Shown here piece after piece: positions 22,262-30,232 of a DNA stretch of 30,232 nt. A program made the translations under genes and the position numbers. This stretch comes from a virus, in the IMG/VR virus record IMGVR_UViG_3300009180_000145, positions 1 to 30,232 of that record. One strand, 5' to 3'. A model generated the notes under the pieces. The model saw only the letters and a program-made list of their open reading frames with translations. It was not told the DNA's origin and ran no database searches. Positions within the stretch are counted from its first letter, which is position 1. Each line of letters begins with the position of its first letter.

Positions 22262-22627
22262 ATGGCGGTAAATGCACGTGTGACAAAGTTGAACAAGAAA
22301 CGGATGTTGGATGCCCTTGAAAAATCATTGGGCATTGTGACAACAGCATCGAAGGCAACAGAGATTCCACGATCTGTGCATTATGAATGGATGCAAAAGG
22401 ATTTAGCATACCGGGAGGCAGTTGATGCATTAGCTGATATGACATTGGATTTTGCGGAATCGCAGTTGCACAGGCAAATCAAAGATGGCAATACAACGGC
22501 CACAATATTTTATTTAAAGACCAAAGGCAAAAAACGTGGATACGTGGAACGCACAGAGGTTGTACATGAAACCGGCATTGAATCTGCCATAATAGAATGG
22601 ACACCGGCAACAATCGAAAACGAATAG
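22262..22627 (+). CDS. terS: Small terminase subunit
   Basis: A 121-residue protein with an N-terminal helix-turn-helix (KRMLDALEKSLGIVTTASKA then TEIPRSVHYEWMQKD), a helical oligomerisation core (about 55-75) and a short C-terminal part that probably contacts the large subunit. It begins three bases after the ParB-like gene and overlaps the large terminase gene by 31 bases. It would recognise the packaging site. Stop TAG. Confidence 0.85.
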   Translation: MAVNARVTKLNKKRMLDALEKSLGIVTTASKATEIPRSVHYEWMQKDLAYREAVDALADMTLDFAESQLHRQIKDGNTTATIFYLKTKGKKRGYVERTEVVHETGIESAIIEWTPATIENE

Positions 22628-23781
22628 GGCAGAAATGCAACATTCAGTTTTATCAGACATTAAACAGCAATAAACGAATCAAAGTTCATCAGGGCGGCAC
22701 ACGTTCGGGGAAAACTTATGCCCTGTGCCAATATCTGATTTATAAAATGACATCATCCAAAATACCATTGGTGATTTCAATTGTGCGGAAAACATTACCT
22801 GCATTAAAGGGATCAGTTCAACGTGATTTCCTAGAAATATTAGATAATTTGGGCATTCTTTATGTGGGGCAACACAACAAATCAGAAAACACATACACGT
22901 TTGGCGGTCACGTTGTAGAATTTTTATCAGTTGATGAGCCGCAAAAAATAAGAGGCCGGAAACGTAATATTTGCTATTGCAATGAGGTCAATGAGTTAGA
23001 TTATGAGGATTTCAGGCAGTTATTAATGCGGACAACAGATGAAATGATCTGTGATTTTAATCCATCCGATCCGGTGCATTGGATTTATGATGAGGTAATC
23101 ACACGTGATGATTGCGATATGTGGATCACAACGTATTTGGACAATAAGTTTTTGCCACCTGAATTGATCAATGAAATTGAAAGATTAAAGGCAAAAGATC
23201 CGGATTATTGGAGGGTTTACGGTGAGGGAAAACGTGCCGTGTTTAGTGATCGGCAAATATTTCCTAATTGGCAATTCATTCCAAAGGCGGAATTTCCTGA
23301 ATTTGATGATGTGTTTTATGGATTGGATTTTGGATTCAGTCATGATCCAACAGCCATTGTGCAATTGGCAAAGGTTGGTGATAAATTATTCATCCATGAA
23401 ATTGTGTACAAAAAGGGAATGACAAACCGTGACATTGCCGATTTCCTAAAAGAAAAGAAAATCAATGAACACATAATTTATTGTGAATCCGCAGAACCCA
23501 AATCAATTGAGGAATTAAGGCAGATGGATATTTTGGCAATGCCTGCAATCAAAGGTGAGGGATCAATAAAGGCCGGAATTAGTTTATTAAAGGAACATGA
23601 GGTGATCTGTTCAATAGAATCGCAGAATTTGCACAATGAATTTCAGTTTTATTTTTGGGAACAATTAAAGGATGGAACGATTATAAATAAGCCGATTGAC
23701 AAACACAATCACCTGATGGATGCAATTCGGTATGGGGTATATACCAAATACAAAAACCGTTCTGATTTTTTTGTGGTTTAA
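22597..23781 (+). CDS. terL: Large terminase subunit (ATPase and nuclease)
   Basis: A 394-residue DNA packaging motor. ATPase: Walker A GGTRSGKTY (33-41), Walker B region NICYCNEVNEL with Glu130, coupling motif CDFNPSDPVHW (152-162). RNase H-like nuclease: GLDFGFSHDPT with Asp244, an acidic CESAEP around 296-301, and HLMDAIRYG with Asp375. Length is close to the minimum for complete TerL. ATG 22597 overlaps the small terminase gene; no later in-frame start fits before Walker A. The next gene is the portal on which it docks. Confidence 0.95.
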   Translation: MDTGNNRKRIGQKCNIQFYQTLNSNKRIKVHQGGTRSGKTYALCQYLIYKMTSSKIPLVISIVRKTLPALKGSVQRDFLEILDNLGILYVGQHNKSENTYTFGGHVVEFLSVDEPQKIRGRKRNICYCNEVNELDYEDFRQLLMRTTDEMICDFNPSDPVHWIYDEVITRDDCDMWITTYLDNKFLPPELINEIERLKAKDPDYWRVYGEGKRAVFSDRQIFPNWQFIPKAEFPEFDDVFYGLDFGFSHDPTAIVQLAKVGDKLFIHEIVYKKGMTNRDIADFLKEKKINEHIIYCESAEPKSIEELRQMDILAMPAIKGEGSIKAGISLLKEHEVICSIESQNLHNEFQFYFWEQLKDGTIINKPIDKHNHLMDAIRYGVYTKYKNRSDFFVV

Positions 23782-23786
23782 TTATG

Positions 23787-23794
23787 TATTTTTG
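23787..23794 (+). promoter_or_regulatory. Promoter-like element before the portal gene (TATTTTTG)
   Basis: TATTTTTG fits TAnnTTTG in the 32-base gap between terminase and portal, ending 19 bases before ATG 23814. A TTTG lies only 13 bases upstream, too close for the standard -33 box. Confidence 0.4.
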
Positions 23795-23813
23795 AGAAAA
23801 AAAAGCGATACAG

Positions 23814-25190
23814 ATGGCATCATTGATTGATACATTCCGGCAGACAATTGCCAAAGCATTGGGATCAGGTACGAATCCGGCATACAACAAATTGATTTAT
23901 ACGTGGCTAGGCACAAACATCATTGTCAATGAGGATGCAGATTCCACATATATCCGTGATGGATACCAACGCAATGCAACCATTTATTCAATCATTAATT
24001 TGATTGTTAAGGCAGCAACCACCATTCCGATGACCGTTTACAGGGTTACAAATGAGGGATCAGCAAAGCAATACAAGGCAATGACATCCGGTGTAATGGA
24101 TGGGAATGCAATGTACAAAGCTAATATTTTGCGCAAAAGAGCATTTGAGGAAGTGACAGATAGTGATTTAGAGGCATTATTGAAACGGCCAAACCCTTCA
24201 CAATCATTTTCAGCATGGTTGGGCGAATTAGTTGCATTCGGTAAATTAACCGGCAACAGATACGTTTACGGAATTGGGCCGGATACAGGGCCAAACGTGG
24301 GTAAATTCACAGAATTATATGCATTACCTTCGCAATTAGTGGAAATCGTTTCAGGTGGTGTAATGCAACCGGTGGCAGGATACAAAATACAATACAATTC
24401 AATGATTGAGGTTCCACCCGAAAGTGTGTGCCACATAAAAGATTTTAATCCGGATTATGACAGCACAGGATCAAACCTATATGGACAATCGCCATTGCGT
24501 GCCGGTCTGAGGGTATTATCCGCCAACAATGAGGCAGTCACCACCGGATTAAAATATTTACAGAATCAAACATCACGTGGTATGTTGATTTCAAAAGATG
24601 GTAATTTAACAGAGGTGCAGGCGCAAGCATTAAAAGACAAATTCCGCAAAAATTATCAGGGATCATCAAACGCAGGGGATGTGATTATCACACCAAAGGA
24701 TTTGAGTTGGGTGAATTTTGGTTTATCTGCATCGGATTTATCATTGATTGAACAATACAATGGCACGGTAAAGGATTTGTGTAATATTTACAATATCCCT
24801 GTGCAGTTGCTAAACAATACAGATTCATCGACATACAACAACATGAAGGAAGCCAAAAAGGCTTTATATCAAAATGCGGTAATTCCTGAATTGATCAAAA
24901 TACGTGATGAATTAAACAGATGGTTAGCACCAAAATTTGGCAAAAATGATGAGTATTTCATTGATTTTGATTTTACTGCCATCAGCGAAATGCAGGAGGA
25001 AGTTGATAAGTTGGTGACACAATTATCATCTGCGTGGTGGGTTACACCAAACGAAAAACGTGATGCAATGAATTATGCGATGGACACAGAAAACCAATTC
25101 ATGAATGATTATTTTATTCCGGCTAATTTAATGGCACAGAATCAAACAATTGATGCATTAGAAAATCCAAAGTCACTAAAAATTGACTAA
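23814..25190 (+). CDS. Portal protein (HK97 family)
   Basis: A 458-residue HK97-type portal. Typical segments: NATIYSIINLIVKAATTIPM near residue 55, LLKRPNPSQSFSAWLGELVA around 124, GNRYVYGIG, a central QSPLRAGLRVLSANNEA, RGMLISKDGNLTEVQ, and IEQYNGTVKDLCNIYNIPVQ followed by the long helices. The portal forms the dodecameric ring at one capsid vertex for DNA entry and tail attachment. The MuF gene starts three bases after its stop. Confidence 0.93.
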   Translation: MASLIDTFRQTIAKALGSGTNPAYNKLIYTWLGTNIIVNEDADSTYIRDGYQRNATIYSIINLIVKAATTIPMTVYRVTNEGSAKQYKAMTSGVMDGNAMYKANILRKRAFEEVTDSDLEALLKRPNPSQSFSAWLGELVAFGKLTGNRYVYGIGPDTGPNVGKFTELYALPSQLVEIVSGGVMQPVAGYKIQYNSMIEVPPESVCHIKDFNPDYDSTGSNLYGQSPLRAGLRVLSANNEAVTTGLKYLQNQTSRGMLISKDGNLTEVQAQALKDKFRKNYQGSSNAGDVIITPKDLSWVNFGLSASDLSLIEQYNGTVKDLCNIYNIPVQLLNNTDSSTYNNMKEAKKALYQNAVIPELIKIRDELNRWLAPKFGKNDEYFIDFDFTAISEMQEEVDKLVTQLSSAWWVTPNEKRDAMNYAMDTENQFMNDYFIPANLMAQNQTIDALENPKSLKID

Positions 25191-25192
25191 AT

Positions 25193-26908
25193 ATGCCATT
25201 GCCTAAACCGGAAACAGGTGAAAGCCAAAATGATTTCATGGGCCGTTGTGTTGTTGATCCTAATATTGTCAATGATTTTGGCACCATTGATCAACGTGTG
25301 GCGGTGTGTAGCAATTTATTCAATCCGCAGAAAGAAACAAAGGCACAGGATAATTGGGCGGATGATTTCGAAAACCAATTGACAAAAGCGGAACGCACAT
25401 CAGTTCGTGATTTTACAGATTTTTACCGGGCAGAATATAATGATGCCATTGATCTATTTTTAAAGGTAGGGGCAATGACACCTGCATCAGCACAGGGATT
25501 TTTTCAGGATGCACAATACATTGAAATGTATGAAACCATGTATTCTAAAATCGGTTTACAATTTGCCAATTGGTATTCAAAAAACATTGAAAAATATTTA
25601 CCAAAAGCAGATGTGGGCAATATGCAATCCATTTGGCGCAATGCATTTGCGTTTATGGGCAATCAGGTTGGCACACAGAGTGCAATTATGGTTTCATCAA
25701 CAGCACAGGCCACATTGACAAACACAATCAGGCAATTTATGGCCGATCCTGTATTTCAATCAGGGGGTGAAGTTGTACAGGCTAAAATGTTGCGCCAAAA
25801 ATTCAATCATTTAGCAGATTATCAGGCACGCAGGATTGTCCGTACAGAGGCAACAAATGCAGCCAATTACGCAACAGAGCAGGCAGCATTGAATTTGTTT
25901 CCCGGTCAGGATATGACCAAAACATGGCGATCGGGTTATGATGCAAGGGTAAGGCCGGCACATCAGGCAGCCAATGGGCAGATTGTGCCATTTAATAGCA
26001 AATTTTCAGTTGGTGGCGAATCATTACAAAGACCGGGTGATCCAAGTGCATCGGCCGGAAACAGAATCAATTGCCGTTGTTCAATGATTGTATTGCCAAA
26101 AGCAGGCGCACAGACAATTGGGCCATTGATCACCAATATTGGATTTGGAATGGCACAGGCAGAGGTTGTGGATGCAATATCATCTGCATTAATAGCACCG
26201 GAAATAATTGCAACGGTTGTGGCAGAAACGGCAGTTGTTGAGGCACAGGCGCAGAAAGAAGCAATGAGGCCGGACAATTGGGACAAAATTGTTCCAAAAG
26301 GTACGCAAATCAATGATGATTATTTGGCATTATTAAATACAAAACCACAAATGATTGATAATTATGGTAATGGATCAAGTTATAACATAAGTAAAAATAT
26401 TATAAAAATTGATACTAAAAGACATTCGGCAAGTACAATTGGGAATGTTTTATCACACGAATTTGGCCATGCAATACACCATCAAAATGAATGGGTAACA
26501 CGTTCAAAAGTAAATACATTAATAAGAGAATTTTTTAATAAACATCAAAAAATGGTAGGTGTTGGTGTTAGGGGCGAAGAAAGAATCAAATTATTAAATG
26601 ATGCATATCAAAAATTAAAATATTCTCAAAGTGCCGAATTTTTAAAACAATTTAATGATATAGATCCAAAATTATTAAATGAACATATAATTAATATGTT
26701 TGATTTTTTCGGAGCATTAACAAAAAACAAAATTGGTGGAGGACATAAAAATATATATTATAAAGTAATAAATAACGATAAGGTGGAATACATGGCCCAC
26801 GTATTTGAAAATTTTTACAATGGTAATCCTGTATTTAAAAAATTATTTCCATCAATTTATGATGATACTATTGAATTGCTGAATCAATTAATTAAACTAA
26901 AAAAATGA
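25193..26908 (+). CDS. MuF minor head protein fused to a C-terminal zincin-like domain
   Basis: A 571-residue protein with three parts. Residues 1-50 carry a conserved phage leader (ESQNDFMGRCVVDPN). Residues about 60-300 are the Phage Mu protein F / SPP1 gp7 head morphogenesis module: RRIVRTEATNAANYATEQ (about 213-230), a WRSGYDARVRPAHQ segment and NRINCRC at 290-296. After an Ala-rich linker (about 320-355), residues 370-571 form a separate domain with VLSHEFGHAIHH: the zincin motif HExxH at 422-426, and a possible third zinc ligand in VEYMAHVFENF (Glu532 or Glu539). The DNA encoding this domain is visibly AT-richer. MuF proteins with swapped C-terminal toxins are known; this fits a capsid-carried metallopeptidase effector delivered with the genome. 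Confidence 0.85.
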   Translation: MPLPKPETGESQNDFMGRCVVDPNIVNDFGTIDQRVAVCSNLFNPQKETKAQDNWADDFENQLTKAERTSVRDFTDFYRAEYNDAIDLFLKVGAMTPASAQGFFQDAQYIEMYETMYSKIGLQFANWYSKNIEKYLPKADVGNMQSIWRNAFAFMGNQVGTQSAIMVSSTAQATLTNTIRQFMADPVFQSGGEVVQAKMLRQKFNHLADYQARRIVRTEATNAANYATEQAALNLFPGQDMTKTWRSGYDARVRPAHQAANGQIVPFNSKFSVGGESLQRPGDPSASAGNRINCRCSMIVLPKAGAQTIGPLITNIGFGMAQAEVVDAISSALIAPEIIATVVAETAVVEAQAQKEAMRPDNWDKIVPKGTQINDDYLALLNTKPQMIDNYGNGSSYNISKNIIKIDTKRHSASTIGNVLSHEFGHAIHHQNEWVTRSKVNTLIREFFNKHQKMVGVGVRGEERIKLLNDAYQKLKYSQSAEFLKQFNDIDPKLLNEHIINMFDFFGALTKNKIGGGHKNIYYKVINNDKVEYMAHVFENFYNGNPVFKKLFPSIYDDTIELLNQLIKLKK

Positions 26909-27108
26909 CATTATTTGAATTTAATATATTTGTAGATCAATATATGATTTTACATCCAAATGCAGAAAATCCTAAAAATTGGCTTTTTGTTTTAGGCATT
27001 AATGATATTGTTAGTTTTATTAAAAATGCAAATGGCAGAGAATTAATTTTCATATCAGAAAATGAAGATGTGTTGGATGGTGGCCATATTGCATACAAAG
27101 AAAATTAA
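26905..27108 (+). CDS. Candidate immunity/antitoxin protein for the MuF effector
   Basis: A 67-residue protein starting at an ATGA overlap with the MuF gene. It reads MTLFEFNIFVDQYMILHPNA, then NWLFVLGINDIVSFI, and an acidic C-terminal part. It shares the AT-rich composition of the MuF C-terminal domain and not that of the protease gene downstream. No family is recognised. The immunity role is inferred from position and shared composition; it might instead regulate or stabilise the effector during head assembly. Confidence 0.5.
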   Translation: MTLFEFNIFVDQYMILHPNAENPKNWLFVLGINDIVSFIKNANGRELIFISENEDVLDGGHIAYKEN

Positions 27109-27125
27109 TTTTTGCATTTAGTTTT

Positions 27126-27150
27126 CTAATTAGCAATTTGACTAATTTTG
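27126..27150 (+). promoter_or_regulatory. Repeated promoter/operator element, copy 2
   Basis: The 24 bases 27126-27149 are identical to 13302-13325. Here the element ends in a perfect -7 box, TAATTTTG (27143-27150). The prohead protease ATG (27166) is 17 bases from the repeat end, as in copy 1. It probably drives the protease-capsid-connector unit, after the MuF effector cassette. Confidence 0.75.
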
Positions 27151-27165
27151 GGCAAAGGATAGAAT

Positions 27166-27849
27166 ATGATTTACAAACAAACATCGATTGGTATTGAGGA
27201 CATAGATGAAACAAACGGTATTGTTTCAGGTTATGGATCAATTTTTGGCAATATAGATTCAGATAATGACATCATATTGGCAGGAGCATACACCAAAACA
27301 TTGCAGGAAAACGGTTCACGTGTTAGATATTGCAATCAGCACAGAATCGATCAACCATTAGGTAAATTCACAGAATTACGTGAGGATGGCACCGGATTGT
27401 ATTTTGTGGCGCAAGTTCCAAAAACGAGAATGGGTGAGGATATTTTATTACTAATGAAAAACGGTGTAATCACGGAAAATTCAGTTGGTATTATGCCAAT
27501 CATTAAGGAAAACCGGGCAGATGGTGTGCGTTTATTAAAGGAATGTAAATTGTACGAAATATCATGCGTTACATTGGCAGCAAATCCAATGGCATTGATC
27601 ACAGATGCAAAGGGTGAAATTAATCAGGATTTATTGGCAAAACGTTTCGACATTTTAGCCAAAATGATTAAAAAAGAAAACGTATCCGATGAATTAGGAT
27701 ACGCAATTGAAGGTGAGTTGATGAAATTAAAATCATTGTTTGTGGATGTAACCACACGGCCGGCAGAAATTGTCACCGTGCCGGAAATCAAACAGGTTGA
27801 AATTTCCGAAATATTTTTATATTTAAACAAAAAAATTAAGTCAAAATAA
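27166..27849 (+). CDS. Prohead maturation protease (HK97 U35 family)
   Basis: A 227-residue capsid protease. Family motifs: GYGSIFGNIDSDNDIILAGA (22-41), NQHRIDQPLGK with candidate catalytic His59, TENSVGIM with Ser106, and LYEISCVTLAANPMA (129-143) with Glu131. It would cut the N-terminal delta domain of the capsid protein during maturation. The C-terminal 80 residues are helical and probably interact with the capsid scaffold. A dedicated promoter-like element precedes it and the capsid gene follows immediately. Confidence 0.92.
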   Translation: MIYKQTSIGIEDIDETNGIVSGYGSIFGNIDSDNDIILAGAYTKTLQENGSRVRYCNQHRIDQPLGKFTELREDGTGLYFVAQVPKTRMGEDILLLMKNGVITENSVGIMPIIKENRADGVRLLKECKLYEISCVTLAANPMALITDAKGEINQDLLAKRFDILAKMIKKENVSDELGYAIEGELMKLKSLFVDVTTRPAEIVTVPEIKQVEISEIFLYLNKKIKSK

Positions 27850-27850
27850 C

Positions 27851-29047
27851 ATGACAGAAGAAATCAAAAATCAATTAGATGAATTAAATTCAGCTATTGA
27901 CAGCCGTATCGCAAAAGCGGAAGGCCAAGCAGTTGCATCAGCAACAGGAAAAGCGGATGAATTATTAAAATCCGAAATCAAGAATTTAGAAACTAAATTC
28001 ACAGAAATCCACAGCCGTATTGATGCCGCAGAGGTTGCAGCAAAGAAAACAGCATCAGGAGCAAACGCACAATCTTTCAAGCAATCATTAATTGATGGCA
28101 TTACAAAGGGTGGTTTAGATGGTTTAGTAAATGGCAACAGCCGTTCAGCTAAATTTGAGATCAAAGCAGGTGATATGACCGTTGCAAACAATTTCACAGG
28201 TGAAGTAATCCCTGCGCAATATGTTCCGGGTATCAAGTATGATCCAACACGTCCGGTACACGTTCGCCAATTATTGGCACAAGGTTCAACATCATCTGAG
28301 GTTGTTCGTTACGTACGTGAATCAGCATACGACAATGGTGCAGCAGCGACAGCACAGGGATCAACGTTTACTGAATCAGATTTCGATTTGACAGCATACG
28401 ATGCAAACGTTCAGAAAATCGGTACTTATTTCCGTATTTCTGAGGAAATGTTAGCAGATACCCCACAGCTAACATCTTATTTAGCAGCACGTGCGCCTGA
28501 GAAATTATTAACTGTTGAGGATGCTCAATTACTTTATGGTAACGGAACAGCACCAAACATTTCAGGTATTTCAACATCAGGATCAACAGCATTCGCAGCA
28601 GGTGCATTTGCAGGTTCAGTTGTAGCAGCAAATCAATTTGATGTTTTAACGGTAGCAATTAACCAATTAGCATTGGTAAACTATCGTCCTGATTATATCA
28701 TGTTGAATCCAACAGATTTCAACAAAATCCTTTTATTGAAGGCAACAACCAATGAGTATTTGCAAGAGCAAGCATACATGGGTTTACAACCACAATTTTT
28801 AGGAATACCGGTTGTAATCAACACAGCGGTAACGGCAGGAACGTATTTGGTAGGTAATTTCGCAATGGGTACTCAATTATGGGTTCGTGAAAACCTTTCA
28901 TTAGAGTTTTTCCGTGAGGATGGAACAAACGTACGTGATGGTTTCGTGACCGTTCGTTTGGTTGAGCGTATTGCATTAACTAACTACGCACCATTAGCAA
29001 TTGTTAAGGGTGTATTTGCAACGGACATCGCTGCAATCTTAGATTAG
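27851..29047 (+). CDS. Major capsid protein (HK97 fold)
   Basis: A 398-residue HK97-type capsid protein with an N-terminal coiled-coil delta domain (about 1-65) that acts as internal scaffold and is likely removed by the upstream protease near residues 95-110. Capsid landmarks: VIPAQYVPGIKYD, FDLTAYDANVQKIGTYFRIS, LYGNGTAPNISGI, NYRPDYIMLNPTDFNKILLL, QPQFLGIPVVI and the C-terminal FREDGTNVRDGFVTVRLVER. Codon use is shifted to CGT, TTC, AAC and GGT relative to neighbours, typical of a very highly expressed gene. A terminator follows. Confidence 0.95.
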   Translation: MTEEIKNQLDELNSAIDSRIAKAEGQAVASATGKADELLKSEIKNLETKFTEIHSRIDAAEVAAKKTASGANAQSFKQSLIDGITKGGLDGLVNGNSRSAKFEIKAGDMTVANNFTGEVIPAQYVPGIKYDPTRPVHVRQLLAQGSTSSEVVRYVRESAYDNGAAATAQGSTFTESDFDLTAYDANVQKIGTYFRISEEMLADTPQLTSYLAARAPEKLLTVEDAQLLYGNGTAPNISGISTSGSTAFAAGAFAGSVVAANQFDVLTVAINQLALVNYRPDYIMLNPTDFNKILLLKATTNEYLQEQAYMGLQPQFLGIPVVINTAVTAGTYLVGNFAMGTQLWVRENLSLEFFREDGTNVRDGFVTVRLVERIALTNYAPLAIVKGVFATDIAAILD

Positions 29048-29070
29048 TTTTAATACAGATTCAAATTAAG

Positions 29071-29106
29071 AGAGGCCACCTAAATTTTGGGTGGCTTTTC
29101 TTTTTA
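29071..29106 (+). terminator. Intrinsic terminator after the capsid gene
   Basis: GCCACC (29075-29080) pairs with GGTGGC (29090-29095), extended outward by AGAG with TTTT (A-T and G-U pairs), with a T/G closing pair and A/T loop, then TTTTCTTTTT. It should limit transcription downstream of the abundant capsid mRNA. Confidence 0.88.
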
Positions 29107-29112
29107 TATTTG
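29105..29112 (+). promoter_or_regulatory. Promoter-like element after the capsid terminator (TATATTTG)
   Basis: TATATTTG (TAnnTTTG) follows the terminator T-run directly and ends 19 bases before ATG 29132. The TTTG at 29086-29089 is 15 bases upstream, shorter than the usual 19-21. It may restart transcription for the connector genes. Confidence 0.45.
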
Positions 29113-29131
29113 TTCAAAAAATAGCACAATT

Positions 29132-29404
29132 ATGGGCAAAGTTTTAATGCGAAAAACGGTATTTGATAATAAAACAGGATACCACAAAGCCGGTGAAATC
29201 GTTACGGTTTCGGCTGATGTTGAAAGACATTATTTGGCACACAATTATGCAGTCAAAGCAGAGGCAGAGATTGTTGAAATAAAGGTGGAGGCCATTGAAA
29301 TTGAAACCAAAGTGGAGGCCGTAGAGGTTGAAACAAAGGAACAAAAAATGATCTACGGACACATAGGACACAAACCAAAAAAGAATGCGGCAAATAAAAA
29401 TTAA
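29132..29404 (+). CDS. Small head-associated protein with acidic tandem repeats
   Basis: ATG 29132 is preferred; an in-frame start at 29087 would run through the terminator. The 90-residue protein begins with a short beta domain (MGKVLMRKTVFDNKTGYHKA ... GEIVTVSADVERHYLAH), a form common for small proteins between capsid and connector. It then has two imperfect repeats of KVEA(I/V)E(I/V)ETK (about 50-68) and a basic end. It could be a capsid decoration or assembly protein. Function unknown. Confidence 0.68.
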   Translation: MGKVLMRKTVFDNKTGYHKAGEIVTVSADVERHYLAHNYAVKAEAEIVEIKVEAIEIETKVEAVEVETKEQKMIYGHIGHKPKKNAANKN

Positions 29405-29894
29405 TGATGTGATTGGGGTTCCAATCATTTCACGTACAGATGCAAAGAATTACATCCGTATTGATACAAATGCTGATGATACATTGATTGATTTGATGAT
29501 TGAAGCGGCACACACAGCGGCTGAAAACTACATGAGCCGTGATATAATTGCAAAGGATCGCACCTATTATTTAGATTTTTCAAATGATGGGTTTATTGAT
29601 GTGCCATTTGGCCCTGTGGCATCTGTTGATGCAGTTACGGTCAAAAATATTTCGGTGCCATTTACCGTGTATGGTTTAGGTGATCCGATTGTTGAAATTG
29701 GGCCATTAGGATCAAATATTAAAATCGATTTTATTACATCCGGAATGAATGATGGCATTTTAAAGCAGGCATTATTGATGATGGTTTCGACATATTACGA
29801 TAATAGAACGGATTTCGTTACCGGTATGACCGTGAATGATGTTCCAAGTGCATCGGCAAAATTATTGGATGGATTAAAATCAGTATTTATATAA
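29385..29894 (+). CDS. Head-tail connector protein (gp6-like)
   Basis: A 169-residue head-tail adaptor of the HK97 gp6 type. It has the expected N-terminal helices (TDAKNYIRIDTNADDTLIDL, MIEAAHTAAENYMSRDI), a central beta part (YYLDFSNDGFIDVPFGPVAS) and a final helix (ILKQALLMMVSTYYDNRTDF). The adaptor ring binds under the portal. It overlaps the previous gene by 20 bases and the next by one (TAATG). Confidence 0.85.
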   Translation: MRQIKINDVIGVPIISRTDAKNYIRIDTNADDTLIDLMIEAAHTAAENYMSRDIIAKDRTYYLDFSNDGFIDVPFGPVASVDAVTVKNISVPFTVYGLGDPIVEIGPLGSNIKIDFITSGMNDGILKQALLMMVSTYYDNRTDFVTGMTVNDVPSASAKLLDGLKSVFI

Positions 29895-30232
29895 TGGCAT
29901 CAGGGAACACGGCATCTTTATTGAAACAACGTATTTTGATCAAACGTTTGGCACGCACATCAGATGGATTTGGTGGCACAACACCGGGCGGTTACGTTAC
30001 AATTGACACCGTATGGTGCCGTGTTCAGGAAACAAAGGGTGCCATTGATGAAAAGATGAGCATCCGTTTATTGTCCACAGAAATAGAAATCACGATCAGA
30101 AAGGAAACGGCTGATTTGATTGCCAATGAGGATGTATTGAGTGTAGAAGGATTTGCGGCATTGTATCGGATTAATTCCAATTTTCAAACGTTTGAGAATT
30201 TTTGGGTTAAAATGACAGCCACCAAAATTGCA
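29894..30232 (+). CDS. Head closure / head-tail adaptor protein (3' end outside the window)
   Basis: ATG 29894 opens a frame that runs to the window edge (113 residues visible). Family-type features: a basic N-terminus (LKQRILIKRLARTSDGFGG), VTIDTVWCRVQETKGAID, and the closing LSVEGFAALYRINS near residue 88. It would stop DNA leakage by closing the connector after packaging. If the window is circular, the frame continues into bases 1-60 and stops at TAG 58-60, making 132 residues, somewhat longer than usual. Confidence 0.82.
   Translation, partial: MASGNTASLLKQRILIKRLARTSDGFGGTTPGGYVTIDTVWCRVQETKGAIDEKMSIRLLSTEIEITIRKETADLIANEDVLSVEGFAALYRINSNFQTFENFWVKMTATKIA

Overview
The window looks like almost all of a small AT-rich siphovirus genome. 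Every convincing gene is on the + strand, and genes are tightly packed with TAATG or ATGA stop/start overlaps. The host is probably a member of the Bacteroidota (Bacteroidetes). Several gene starts are preceded by the TAnnTTTG promoter element of that phylum, once with the matching TTTG box at the right spacing (14526-14556). Leaders are A-rich without clear Shine-Dalgarno sites, and many genes resemble those of Bacteroidota phages and prophages. No integrase, repressor, tRNA, CRISPR array, DNA polymerase or helicase was seen, so replication probably relies heavily on the host. The last gene (head closure) is cut by the right edge and the next gene expected in the standard order (gp10-like tail completion) is at the left edge, so the window is probably a circular or circularly permuted genome opened inside the head-tail connector genes.

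Layout: 1-881 connector and tail-terminator genes; 884-2178 lysis cassette (holin-like protein, M15 endolysin with an EF-hand loop, probable one-gene spanin); 2205-6962 long S74-type tail fibre and small accessory proteins; 6963-13170 tail genes (two tail-tube paralogues, a tail-assembly chaperone with a textbook -1 frameshift site, tape measure, distal tail/hub protein). A calcineurin-like phosphoesterase (13342-14328) follows terminators. A 258-base control region (14329-14586) with helically phased repeats and the best promoter opens the early region: small proteins, ERF annealing protein, SSB-like protein with an acidic tip, winged-helix initiator, probable replication partner, Mom-like DNA-modification enzyme and VRR-NUC nuclease (14587-20257). 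Small unknowns, DUF3310, HAD phosphatase and ParB-like protein follow (20254-22258). Packaging and head genes close the window: small and large terminase, portal, MuF protein, prohead protease, HK97 capsid, connector, head closure (22262-30232).

The most interesting system is at 25193-27108. The MuF head protein carries a C-terminal HExxH zincin-like domain in visibly different, AT-richer DNA and is followed, through an ATGA overlap, by a 67-residue orphan gene. This is the layout of a capsid-borne polymorphic effector with a candidate immunity protein. Also notable are a Mom-like enzyme ending in QLDLF, a canonical sliding-clamp-binding motif; a 24-bp sequence repeated at the same distance from two distant start codons; a phased-repeat control region; and a possible pseudoknot leader before the replication initiator.
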